Of a DNA stretch of 64,000 nt, positions 49,554 to 58,230 are shown one piece after another. Below the pieces are notes generated by a model, which was not told where the DNA came from, did not search any database, and was given only the letters and a program-made list of their open reading frames with translations. Each line of letters starts with the position of its first letter. Positions within the stretch are counted from its first letter, which is position 1. Made by a program: the position numbers and the translations under genes. Source of the stretch: Limosilactobacillus reuteri. Lineage in GTDB: Bacteria > Bacillota > Bacilli > Lactobacillales > Lactobacillaceae. The stretch lies in assembly GCF_013694365.1 (NCBI RefSeq), contig NZ_CP059275.1, forward strand, positions 1,240,001 to 1,304,000, written 5' to 3'.

Positions 49554-50021
49554 ATGACAGAAATTTATCCATACAAACACATTCTAGTTGCTGTCGATGG
49601 CTCAAAAATTACTAGTAACGTCTTAGAAAGTGCCATTGATTCTGCACTACGGAATCATGCTAGCCTTGATATCTTACGGATCGTTCAAGTAACGCAACTA
49701 ACAGATGGCTATAGTAATGCGGCCCTTAGCAACGAAGAAACATATAACATTGTTAAAACTACCAAGGAACGACTCGATGACTTGAAAAAGCGCGCGGTCG
49801 ATGCGGGGGTTGAAGATGTTAACGTTCATATCCGGTTTGGAAATCCAAAACGTGTTATTGCTCATGAATTTCCGTCAGATCACAACACCGACTTGATTAT
49901 TCTCGGTGCGACTGGTGTATCTGGTCTTGAACGCTTTGTTCTTGGCTCTGTTACCCACTATGTTAGTCGGATGGCAAAATGTGATGTTCTTGTTGTTCGC
50001 AAAAACGACCATGTTAACTAG
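49554..50021 (+). CDS. Universal stress protein, UspA family
   Basis: ATP-binding stress protein of 155 residues. The N-terminal strand HILVAVDGSKITSN and the C-terminal GATGVSGLERFVLGSVTHYV (the G-x2-G-x9-G-S nucleotide motif) are intact, so it should bind ATP. Precise role unknown. Confidence 0.93.
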   Translation: MTEIYPYKHILVAVDGSKITSNVLESAIDSALRNHASLDILRIVQVTQLTDGYSNAALSNEETYNIVKTTKERLDDLKKRAVDAGVEDVNVHIRFGNPKRVIAHEFPSDHNTDLIILGATGVSGLERFVLGSVTHYVSRMAKCDVLVVRKNDHVN

Positions 50022-51035
50022 ATGCGTTATGTTTCAATGACTTCTCATAATATTGGAATGAATTTAGCTACAGAACAATATTTAATGAATAATAAGGATT
50101 TTGGGAAAGAGCCTTTAGTACTATTTTATTATGAAGAACCATGTATTATCGTGGGCCGGAACCAAAATACGCTTGAAGAGATTAATCATGATTATGTAAA
50201 GGAACACAATATCCGGGTAACCCGACGTTTATCAGGCGGTGGTGCTGTTTATCAAGACTTAGGGAACCTCTGTTTTAGTTTTGTGGTCCCAAGTGATAGT
50301 GAAGAATTCGGTAACTTTAAATCGTTTACCCAGCCAATTGTTAATGTTCTTCATCAAATGGGTGCTACTAGTGCAGAAGTCAGCGGTCGTAATGATATTT
50401 TAGTTGATGGTAAGAAATTCTCGGGGAATGCGATGTATTCACGTAATGGAAAGACGTTCTCCCATGGAACTTTAATGCTTGATGTTGACTTAAGTGTCGT
50501 CGCGGATGCCCTTCATGTGGCAAAAGATAAGATTGCTTCAAAGGGGATCAAATCAGTTCGATCACGGGTTACGAATCTTCGTCCATACTTGGATGAAAAG
50601 TACCAAGATATTGATGTGCCAACATTTAGGAATGAATTGCTAAAAGGTCTCTTCCATGTTGACGACCTTGAGGAGATTAAGGATAAGCAATACATGGTTA
50701 CCCCTGAAGATCAAAAAGAAATTGATAAGATCTATGAGCAGTACTATAACAACTGGGATTGGGTCTATGGTAAGTCGCCAGAGTTTACGGTTAAGCGGCG
50801 GAAACACTTTGATATGGGGACAATTGATGCCCGCTTTGATATTAAAGATGGCGTAATCAAAAACGTGAAATTCTATGGCGATTTCTTTGGCCCACAGGAT
50901 ATTAACCAACTGGCAGAAAAGCTCCAAGGGATTAAGTATGACCATGATGAAATTGCTAAAGTCCTTGAAGCGGAAGGAACCCAACAATATATTACGGGAA
51001 TTCCAACCGCTGAAGTAGCTGATTTACTCGCATAA
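50022..51035 (+). CDS. lplA: Lipoate-protein ligase A
   Basis: Activates lipoate and attaches it to E2 or H-protein lysines. Motifs RRLSGGGAVYQDLGN and GRNDILVDGKKFSGNA form the substrate pocket, and a C-terminal accessory domain (residues about 250-337) is present. At 337 residues it is a two-domain LplA. The target 2-oxoacid dehydrogenase is not in the window. Confidence 0.95.
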   Translation: MRYVSMTSHNIGMNLATEQYLMNNKDFGKEPLVLFYYEEPCIIVGRNQNTLEEINHDYVKEHNIRVTRRLSGGGAVYQDLGNLCFSFVVPSDSEEFGNFKSFTQPIVNVLHQMGATSAEVSGRNDILVDGKKFSGNAMYSRNGKTFSHGTLMLDVDLSVVADALHVAKDKIASKGIKSVRSRVTNLRPYLDEKYQDIDVPTFRNELLKGLFHVDDLEEIKDKQYMVTPEDQKEIDKIYEQYYNNWDWVYGKSPEFTVKRRKHFDMGTIDARFDIKDGVIKNVKFYGDFFGPQDINQLAEKLQGIKYDHDEIAKVLEAEGTQQYITGIPTAEVADLLA

Positions 51036-51198
51036 TTTTCAACAGCCTCTTTATTTATACGAACATTGTTTAAGATATCGTGGAAATTAACCACAAGGCT
51101 CGAGGCTAAGTCCGAACGATAATCAGCCCGTGCCGTGCTAATCACCGTTCTATCCTTAGCCCACCGCCTTGTCGAGAAGGTTAATTCCCACTTACTTT
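51036..51198 (+). repeat. Interspersed structured repeat, copy B
   Basis: A copy of the same family as 47450 and 61531, in the same orientation as copy C. The stem ACAAGGC (51093-51099) pairs with GCCTTGT (51166-51172). It lacks the short segment with CTAGCTTCGCGTC present in copies A and C, reading GTGGAAATTAACC in its place. It begins directly after the lplA stop codon. Confidence 0.85.
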
Positions 51199-51606
51199 AT
51201 GAAGAATAATGAAAAAGTTGTTATTGTAACATCAGTAGCAGCAGTAATTGCATTAGTCCTTGATGCTTTTATGTTTGTTCAGCATGGTCACTCGCTGACA
51301 TCATCATCTGTATGGCCGCGGCTGCTCCTCTTTATCGTTTTAGCAATCATTGTTAACGGATTATCGTTTTTAAAGATGCGCTTTTGTGGATATGCAACGA
51401 TTTTAGTAAATCTTTATTTTGCAATCGCTAGTTTAGCCGCATTTCAAATGGTAAGTCCACGAGAAAGTGCATACGGATTATTTATTCAAGCACTAAGTAT
51501 TGTTGGGATTTTAGTAGGAGCTGCTGGTGTTTATTATGGTGCAAAACAGCGTGCAGACTATACAAAAGCTAAAATTGAAAAAATGAAGGAGCAAATGAAA
51601 AAATGA
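51199..51606 (+). CDS. Small membrane protein of unknown function
   Basis: A 135-residue protein with four predicted transmembrane helices and a basic, helical C-terminus (YTKAKIEKMKEQMKK). The start is ATG 51199; the frame extends upstream only through the repeat. Its last bases ATGA natively start the next gene, with AAGGAG at 51586-51591 serving it. The family is not recognised. Confidence 0.72.
   Translation: MKNNEKVVIVTSVAAVIALVLDAFMFVQHGHSLTSSSVWPRLLLFIVLAIIVNGLSFLKMRFCGYATILVNLYFAIASLAAFQMVSPRESAYGLFIQALSIVGILVGAAGVYYGAKQRADYTKAKIEKMKEQMKK
51586..51591 (+). promoter_or_regulatory. Native Shine-Dalgarno site of the gene now at 51607
   Basis: AAGGAG lies 11 nt before the ATG at 51603. 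This ATG overlaps the stop of the upstream gene (ATGA), and the same four bases start again at 51607. It shows the native four-base overlap of the pair. Confidence 0.7.
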
Positions 51607-52065
51607 ATGAAGATGTCAGTAGCTGATTATTTGTCACAGTTGACGAGCGATCAGGTTGTGACAGAAGAAGTTGAAAAAACTGCTGCCCAATCACAGCAAA
51701 AAACAGTATTAACAACTGCAATTAATTTTATGATTGAACAGCTTGATACGGGACACCTTGGTCAATATAAGATGAATATTAAAATGAAAAAAGGTGATCC
51801 AGTTAGCTTTCGCTTAGAAACCAACCTAATCAACATACCGATGGATGAGGCAGAGCGATTAGATGTTAAATTATTGGATAAAGAGATCGAGTACCCTGTT
51901 AATCTTTATTTAGTAATGGAGAGTGAAGATATTAATAAAACGGGATTGCGGATCGATGAATTAGCAAATGAAACCGATCAAAGTGGAAAGACAACTGATT
52001 TGATTACTAAAGCTCAAGAATGGGTAGCCGAACACCTTGCAGATATAATGGAAGCAAGAGCATAA
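51607..52065 (+). CDS. Unrecognised soluble protein, 152 residues
   Basis: No family recognised. Acidic, soluble, no signal peptide; it starts with a helical segment (MSVADYLSQLTSDQVV) and ends with another (ITKAQEWVAEHLADIMEARA). It was natively coupled to the upstream four-helix membrane protein, so the two probably act together. Confidence 0.65.
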   Translation: MKMSVADYLSQLTSDQVVTEEVEKTAAQSQQKTVLTTAINFMIEQLDTGHLGQYKMNIKMKKGDPVSFRLETNLINIPMDEAERLDVKLLDKEIEYPVNLYLVMESEDINKTGLRIDELANETDQSGKTTDLITKAQEWVAEHLADIMEARA

Positions 52066-52776
52066 ATGAGCATCATAGCAATTCAACTAAAACAAGTTTT
52101 GCGCAATCGTTGTTTCTTTCTTTTTACTATTCTACTGCCAGGTATTTGGTATGTGTTTATGATTCAAGTTGCTAGTACATCCCTCCCCGCCACTGGCAAC
52201 TTCCAGCTCGCTTTACTTTTGCTTGCTCTCTTGATGGGAATACTCGATAATTCGATCGTTACTTTCAGCAAACGGATTTGTATTAATAAGGACTTCTATA
52301 TTCTTCAATCGCACATTAGCCATTATTCTCTGTGGAACTATTTATTTTCGCAATTAATTACCCAAGTCATCATCAATTTGTTCATCACCATCGTAATTAT
52401 GATTCTTGCTATTTTCCTTCATACTATCGAGTTCAACTTCATTACTATCACTAGTATTCTGTTAACCAATATCATCGGAATATATCTAAGCGTGATCGGG
52501 TTTGCAATTGGGCTTTCCTTTGACGCACCAACTATCGATGCCGCTGGAACCTCAATCCTATTTATAATCGCAACTTTTATTATTCCTTGGAAACACCTCT
52601 TACCAGCTAATTCTTTTATTGATTTCTTTACTAATGTTCAAAAGCTATTTCCAACTTATTATCTTTACGCCGACCTTGACCATCTATCGGTTAGTCATCT
52701 TGGACTACTATTTGTAACTGCGATTATTACTCTGCTACCTTGGCTTAGCTTTATCTATCGAAAATTAATCAACTAA
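52066..52776 (+). CDS. ABC-2-type transporter permease
   Basis: Membrane protein of 236 residues with six predicted helices, ABC-2 exporter type. It has the short N-terminal cytoplasmic segment and large hydrophobic blocks typical of drug or peptide exporters. The next gene is a fused regulator-ATPase, its likely partner. Confidence 0.83.
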   Translation: MSIIAIQLKQVLRNRCFFLFTILLPGIWYVFMIQVASTSLPATGNFQLALLLLALLMGILDNSIVTFSKRICINKDFYILQSHISHYSLWNYLFSQLITQVIINLFITIVIMILAIFLHTIEFNFITITSILLTNIIGIYLSVIGFAIGLSFDAPTIDAAGTSILFIIATFIIPWKHLLPANSFIDFFTNVQKLFPTYYLYADLDHLSVSHLGLLFVTAIITLLPWLSFIYRKLIN

Positions 52777-53658
52777 ATGCCGTATTCTTTTCCGCATCAA
52801 CTGCTCAAATTGCGGACTGAAAAACAATTATCACAAGCTGAACTAGCTACGCGTCTATTCGTTCCCCGCCAGGCCGTCTCTAAATGGGAAAATGGGGATG
52901 CTGAACCAAGTATCGATAAGCTAATTTTGCTTGCCAAAGTTTTTAATGTTTCATTAGACCGCCTTATCTTGGGAACAAACGACTTTAATCAACCAGTGGT
53001 AAAACTTAATAATATTGTTAAAACTTTTAACTCACCAGTTCTCAACAGCCTTGATTTAACTATTCACAATAATGAACGCATTGCCCTTCTTGGTAGCAAT
53101 GGCGCTGGTAAAACAACTTTAGTAAAAATAATTGAAGGTGCTTTGAAACCCAACAAAGGTACTGTTAAATGGTATTTTAGTAAAAATGATTCTTTAAATA
53201 TCATGTCTCAAGAAAATATTTTAATTCCAACCCTAAAAGTTAAAGAGCAGATTATCTTGACAGCCGCCATAACTAAGGTCGGTTCAAAGCAACGAATCAA
53301 TTATCTTCTTGATCAATTCAAATTATCATCCCAGCAAAATACAATTATTGCGAAATTATCAGGTGGACAAAAACGTCGCCTTTCGCTCTTGCTTAGTGTC
53401 CTCCGTCAGTCCAAGCTTCTGATCCTAGACGAGCCAACTGTTGGGATGGATTTAGAATCAATTGACTATTTTTGGCATTTTATTGAAAAGGTTTCGGGAA
53501 GTATTTTAGTTATTACTCATGATTTCAATCAAATTGATAAATTCTTTTCCCGTGTTCTGCTCCTTAAAGATGGCCAAATCTCTCAAGACATCCCTGTTAA
53601 GGAAATCCACCAACATAATCAGACAATCGAACAATGGTATCGTCAACACAATCGTTAG
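52777..53658 (+). CDS. XRE-type DNA-binding domain fused to an ABC ATPase
   Basis: A 293-residue fusion. Residues about 8-62 form a helix-turn-helix (KQLSQAELATRLFVPRQAV, SKWENGDAEPS), and 70-290 an ABC ATPase with Walker A GSNGAGKTT, signature LSGGQKRR, Walker B LLILDEPTVGMD and H-loop VITHDF. The permease at 52066 is the natural partner. The fusion could couple transporter activity to control of its own promoter; this is inference. Confidence 0.88.
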   Translation: MPYSFPHQLLKLRTEKQLSQAELATRLFVPRQAVSKWENGDAEPSIDKLILLAKVFNVSLDRLILGTNDFNQPVVKLNNIVKTFNSPVLNSLDLTIHNNERIALLGSNGAGKTTLVKIIEGALKPNKGTVKWYFSKNDSLNIMSQENILIPTLKVKEQIILTAAITKVGSKQRINYLLDQFKLSSQQNTIIAKLSGGQKRRLSLLLSVLRQSKLLILDEPTVGMDLESIDYFWHFIEKVSGSILVITHDFNQIDKFFSRVLLLKDGQISQDIPVKEIHQHNQTIEQWYRQHNR

Positions 53659-54828
53659 ATGAAATATCGTTTACAAGCTATTATTTTTGTCTTCGTTGCC
53701 TTTATGCTCGGGTGTAACGAATATATGATTGTCGGCGTTTTACCTGATATAGCTCACGAATATCATGATTCGCTTGGTAAGTTAGGCCTACTTGTAACTG
53801 TATTTGCCTTGGTTTATGCTATTTTCACTCCGATTATTACTTCAATGGCAAATCGGTGGCGACGACATCATGTTTTATTAGTTCTCATGGTCATCTTCTT
53901 TATCGGCAATACGTGGACAGCAATGGCGCCAAACTTTATTTCAATGTTGCTTTCGCGGATCCTAACTGCTAGTGTTGCCGGTGCGATTATCTCAATGGTC
54001 CTCGTAATGGCGAGCTATGTTGCGCCGCGTGAAAAAAGAGCAAGCCTGGTTTCATGGGTTTTTGCTGGATTTAGTATCGCGTCAGTTATCGGCATTCCAA
54101 TCGGGACCGTTATCAGCACTACCCTTACTTGGCATGACAGTTTTTGGATGATTTCTGGAATTACGATCATTGTTTTTGTCGCCTTGATTTGGCTCGTCCC
54201 ACGTGATACGCCTCAATTTAAGAGCACCCTTAGTAAACAGTTTGTGTTATTTAAGGATTCACGAATTATTCTTGGTGTTAGTTTCATTGTTGCTATTTGT
54301 GCGGCCGACTACACAATTTATACCTATATTCGTCCTTTAATCACTAACGAAATGGGCTTTGATAACATATGGTTGAATTGGCTCCTATTCGGAATGGGAA
54401 TCTTCTTTATTATTGGTAATAAATTTGGTGGATACTTGGCTGACCGTGGCGGAATTCATCGTCTCAGTGGAATCTACGCGGCAATGACAATCTTATTTCT
54501 CATCTTTGGTCCCGTCTTACCATTCAAGTGGGGTGCCATTATTATTGTGGCTGTCTTATGTATTGCCTTTTCATGCTATGGTTCTTCCACCCAATTAATG
54601 TTCCTTGATATTGCCGAAAAACAATATCCTCAATCACTTGACTTAGCTTCATCCTTAAACTCAATTTTTGCTAATATTGGTATTTCACTAGGCTCTTTTA
54701 CTGCCTCTCAGGCTGTCACCTTCACTGCCATGAAAAACCTCGGTTACGTTGGCGCAGTCTATGGGCTTATTGCAACAATACTAGTCATAGTCCTGAGTAA
54801 AAAATATACGGGAATGCGCAATTATTAA
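53659..54828 (+). CDS. MFS efflux transporter, AraJ/12-TM type
   Basis: A 389-residue, 12-helix major facilitator. MLGCNEYMIVGVLPDIA near the start and GIPIGTVISTTLTWHDSFW (antiporter motif) place it with sugar or drug exporters of the AraJ/YdhP group. Substrate unknown. Confidence 0.87.
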   Translation: MKYRLQAIIFVFVAFMLGCNEYMIVGVLPDIAHEYHDSLGKLGLLVTVFALVYAIFTPIITSMANRWRRHHVLLVLMVIFFIGNTWTAMAPNFISMLLSRILTASVAGAIISMVLVMASYVAPREKRASLVSWVFAGFSIASVIGIPIGTVISTTLTWHDSFWMISGITIIVFVALIWLVPRDTPQFKSTLSKQFVLFKDSRIILGVSFIVAICAADYTIYTYIRPLITNEMGFDNIWLNWLLFGMGIFFIIGNKFGGYLADRGGIHRLSGIYAAMTILFLIFGPVLPFKWGAIIIVAVLCIAFSCYGSSTQLMFLDIAEKQYPQSLDLASSLNSIFANIGISLGSFTASQAVTFTAMKNLGYVGAVYGLIATILVIVLSKKYTGMRNY

Positions 54829-56241
54829 ATGCTTCAAGAAATTAATGCTATTTTTCAAACTTTTGGCGCGAGTGTAGTTGTCCCAATAATAATTTTTATC
54901 ATTGCTTTATTACTACGAGTGCAGCCTAAGACAGCAATGATGAGTGCTTTCTATGCTGGTGTCGGTTTAACTGGTTTTACCTGGATTATCACAGAATTTA
55001 CGCCAGTGGTGACTAAGATTGTCCGCCAAATGGTTGATAATACGGGGATTAAACTACCAGTGGTTGATATCGGCTGGCAAGCAGGGTCATTAGCAGCGTT
55101 TGGATCAACGGTTGGTTTATCGTTTTTTGTTTTTGGATTACTAACTGAATTAATTTTATTTGCGCTTGGCGTTACCAAAGTATTTCTGCCTTCTAATATT
55201 TGGAATAATTTTGGGTATATGATTTGGGGCACGCTAGCTTTTTATGTAACTCATAATTATTGGCTATCATTAGGGCTGGAATTTTTTATGCTCCTGTACT
55301 CACTAGTCTTAGCGGAAATTCAAGCAGATCGGTGGGCAGACTATTATGGAATTGAGAATACCACCGTCGACTCCTTACATAATATCGAGCAAGTGGTTCC
55401 AGCGATTATTTTAGATCCGTTATGGAATTTACTGGGATTTAACAAAGTGAAAATGACTCCTAAAGATTTTCAGAAAAAACTAGGTGTCTTTGGGGAACCA
55501 ATTACAATGGGAATTATCCTGGGATTAATAATTGGGATCTTGGGTAATTTATCTTCACTGGGGAAAATAAGCGCTTGGGGACAGATTACTAAATTTGCGA
55601 TTCAATTAGCTGCCGTTATGGCGATCTTTCCCCTTGTTACAAACGTATTCGCAAAGGCATTTATTCCCATCGCGAATGAAATTGATGAGCAGCAGAAAAA
55701 ACGACATGGCGAAAATAAAAATAGCCGTTATGATAAAAAGCGGTGGTTCCTAGCTGTTGATGATGGCGTTGGCTATGGAGAATCAGCCACTTTAATTTCA
55801 GGAATCATTTTAATCCCGATTATGGTTTTAATTGCTTTTATTCTTCCTGGCAATAAGACCCTTCCGGTAGTTGATTTAATTGCAATTCCGTACATGATTG
55901 AATCAATTGTCGCGGTGACTCGTGGAAATATCTTAAAAGTAATTGCGACGGGAATTGTGTGGTTTAGTTTAGGCTTATATGCGGCCAGTTGGCTCAGTCC
56001 GGTCTATACTGCAGCAGTGGCCCACTATGGCGTTGCAATTCCAACCGGGGTAGTCCTGGTAACAAGCTTTAACTTAGTAGCACGACCATTGAATGCATTG
56101 GTTTTTGCTGCCTTTATATCAGAAAGTCCCGTTTGGATTTCACTAGCAGTTATCATTTACCTTGTGATGTTGTTCGGATTACGGAAATATCGTTCGCAAA
56201 TTTGGCACTACCTTAATAAGATGGCTATGAAGAATGCCTAG
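54829..56241 (+). CDS. PTS IIC component, galactitol (GatC) family
   Basis: Sugar-transporting membrane subunit of 470 residues with about 12 hydrophobic segments. GFTWIITEFTPVV and DIGWQAGSLAAFGSTVG match GatC-type IIC proteins. No IIA or IIB gene lies in the window, so it is an orphan here; it may work with subunits encoded elsewhere. Confidence 0.85.
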   Translation: MLQEINAIFQTFGASVVVPIIIFIIALLLRVQPKTAMMSAFYAGVGLTGFTWIITEFTPVVTKIVRQMVDNTGIKLPVVDIGWQAGSLAAFGSTVGLSFFVFGLLTELILFALGVTKVFLPSNIWNNFGYMIWGTLAFYVTHNYWLSLGLEFFMLLYSLVLAEIQADRWADYYGIENTTVDSLHNIEQVVPAIILDPLWNLLGFNKVKMTPKDFQKKLGVFGEPITMGIILGLIIGILGNLSSLGKISAWGQITKFAIQLAAVMAIFPLVTNVFAKAFIPIANEIDEQQKKRHGENKNSRYDKKRWFLAVDDGVGYGESATLISGIILIPIMVLIAFILPGNKTLPVVDLIAIPYMIESIVAVTRGNILKVIATGIVWFSLGLYAASWLSPVYTAAVAHYGVAIPTGVVLVTSFNLVARPLNALVFAAFISESPVWISLAVIIYLVMLFGLRKYRSQIWHYLNKMAMKNA

Positions 56242-56433
56242 ATGAAAGCATTAGTAGTTGAAAAAGCGTCAGCTCGTTCATTGCAAGATTTGAATTTTGC
56301 GGAAGTCTCGGTTCCTACGCCAGCTGAACATAAAGTTCTAATCAAGGTGCATGCTGCTGGGCTTAATCCGGTCGACTATAAAATTGTTGAAGGCGGCGTT
56401 AGTGCTTGGCAGTATCGCTATCCAACTTGCTAA
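56242..56433 (+). pseudogene. Zinc-type alcohol dehydrogenase (quinone oxidoreductase-like), N-terminal fragment
   Basis: The first 63 codons of an MDR-family oxidoreductase: MKALVVEKAS through the GroES-like start, HAAGLNPVDYKIVEGG, then SAWQY followed by out-of-frame residues and a stop. The central catalytic-domain part is missing. It overlaps the next fragment by 32 nt natively, and the overlap appears twice in tandem (56402-56433 and 56434-56465). Confidence 0.85.
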
Positions 56434-56958
56434 GTGCTTGGCAGTATCGCTATCCAACTTGCTAAACTTCATGGTTGTAAGGTGTTTACAACTGTTTCAT
56501 CTAGTAAATATGACTATGTAAAGCAGCTTGCTCCAGATACAATCATCAACTATCAAACTGAAGATGTGGATAAAAAGTTAGCCGATCTCACCGATGGGCT
56601 TGGCATTGATTTGATCATTGATACGGTAGGTAAAAAAGAAGCAGAACTTGATTTGTGGCGGTTAGCCTATAATGGACGCTTAGTAACGATTGTTGACGTT
56701 CCTTCACTTGATAATGTTCCAATGTTTGATCGCGGTCTAGGGATAGATGTCGTTAATCTTGGTGGGGCGCATCTCAGTGGCAACCCATATCAGCAAGCTG
56801 ATTTGGGCCGAATGAATGCGGAAATGTTAAAATTAATAGCTAATGGGGATGTAAAGCCTTTGATTGAGAAGGTGATTCCGTTTGATCAAATTATTGAGGG
56901 TTTAACAGCGATTAAAAATCATGAAGTAGTCGGAAAATTAGTGGCTAAAATTGATTAA
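56434..56958 (+). pseudogene. Same alcohol dehydrogenase, C-terminal fragment
   Basis: A 174-codon frame starting GTG that encodes the cofactor-binding domain from the middle of the Rossmann fold (GSIAIQLAKLHGCKVFTT) through DLIIDTVGKKEAE to a complete C-terminus. The usual A-x-G-G-V-G start of this domain and roughly 80 to 100 residues before it are gone. With the 63-codon fragment it is one gene broken by an internal deletion and frameshift, so inactive. Confidence 0.85.
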
Positions 56959-57816
56959 ATGAATCCTAAAAAATTAAAACAGCTAAAAAAGCGGGTAAAA
57001 AAAGCTCATCAAATTGTTAATGAGCCTTCATATATTCAAGAACTAAATACTTACCGCGACCTATTCGATGACTTTCCTCCTGTAAAATACCTCATTAATA
57101 ATGTTTTAGAAAGTGATCGATTACTCAAAAACGGCTTATTGCCACAACCTCTACCAAAATTATTATTGCCGGATAACATTCAAGATGCCATTTTCAAAAA
57201 GGTTAATGAACAGTTCCCACAAGGTGATCCACGTGGCGATAAACTTTGGAATAAATATAGTGAGGCGTTGCCAAAATTAGATAAGGCGTTGCGCAACTAT
57301 CGTGATTATCTCGAGGAAACATACGGAATGTGGTCATACGTCAATGCACCTTTTGCCAATGCACTTTCTGATTATTTAGGTGGGGCACCGACATTAGAGA
57401 TTATGGCCGGTAATGGTTATATTTCTAAGGGATTACGCAATAACAATGCCACCCAAAAGATTTATACTACCGATAGTCAGGCATGGATAAAAGAAAATGA
57501 AACGGGCAAACACCCTGTCACTAAGATTGAGAAGTTGGACGCTCTAGAAGCGATCAAAAAGTATGGTGACGAGGTCGAATATGTCATTATGTCATGGGCT
57601 CCCGACAAGGGTGAAATTGACTGGGAGGTCCTGCAACTTCTTCGTTCAACATTCCCTGAAGTCAAATTATTAGTTATTGGCGAAAAAGATGGCGCAACTA
57701 ACTCTAAGAAATTCTGGCAAGAAGCCCAATTGAGTCAAGACGATGAGTTACAGAAAGTTAATGCTAACTTGCACTCGTTTGACTTGATTGATGAACAGAT
57801 TTATCTAGCGAAATAA
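56959..57816 (+). CDS. SAM-methyltransferase-like protein
   Basis: A 285-residue soluble protein. The central segment LEIMAGNGYISKGLR resembles a class I methyltransferase SAM-binding loop, followed by an acidic strand and VEYVIMSWAPDKGEID in the position of motif IV. An N-terminal helical, lysine-rich region of about 130 residues precedes it. The target is unknown. It lies next to an XRE regulator. The methyltransferase label is motif based and moderate. Confidence 0.65.
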   Translation: MNPKKLKQLKKRVKKAHQIVNEPSYIQELNTYRDLFDDFPPVKYLINNVLESDRLLKNGLLPQPLPKLLLPDNIQDAIFKKVNEQFPQGDPRGDKLWNKYSEALPKLDKALRNYRDYLEETYGMWSYVNAPFANALSDYLGGAPTLEIMAGNGYISKGLRNNNATQKIYTTDSQAWIKENETGKHPVTKIEKLDALEAIKKYGDEVEYVIMSWAPDKGEIDWEVLQLLRSTFPEVKLLVIGEKDGATNSKKFWQEAQLSQDDELQKVNANLHSFDLIDEQIYLAK

Positions 57817-58230
57817 ATGTTTCCAGAACGCCTACGAGCACTTCGCAAAGGACAAAAGATAACCTTAAAGGAGCTTGCTACCCATCTCAATGAAAACCTT
57901 GGCCCCAATGAAAAACCAAACACTGCTTCACAAATCGGTAACTGGGAACGCGGTATTCGGACCCCGTCATACGTTGAAGCACGAAAACTAGCCGAATTCT
58001 TTGATGTCAGTCTGGACTATCTTACCGGAAAAACTGATCGTGATGATTTTGACTTAGCAAAATTATTTTTCTCTAGTAAGAACCTGTCGTTTAATCAAAC
58101 TGTACTTTCAAGTGATGATCGATATGAAATTTTTCAACTAATCGATGGTTACTTAAAGGGACGACATAATCGCCGGGATACGGACACCTTCTATGGTAAG
58201 CAAGAGCAACTAGATTTAAAACTTAAATAA
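57817..58230 (+). CDS. XRE-family transcriptional regulator
   Basis: A 137-residue regulator. HTH at residues 5-65 (ITLKELATHLNENLG, ASQIGNWERGIRTPSYVEA, FFDVSLDYLTGKTDR), then a helical C-terminal region of unknown role. Similar to phage-type and stress regulators. Target unknown. Confidence 0.88.
   Translation: MFPERLRALRKGQKITLKELATHLNENLGPNEKPNTASQIGNWERGIRTPSYVEARKLAEFFDVSLDYLTGKTDRDDFDLAKLFFSSKNLSFNQTVLSSDDRYEIFQLIDGYLKGRHNRRDTDTFYGKQEQLDLKLK

Noticed and set aside
51169..51198. Start of the small membrane protein at 51169
   Set aside because: Those codons lie in repeat copy B; ATG 51199 gives a normal membrane protein start.
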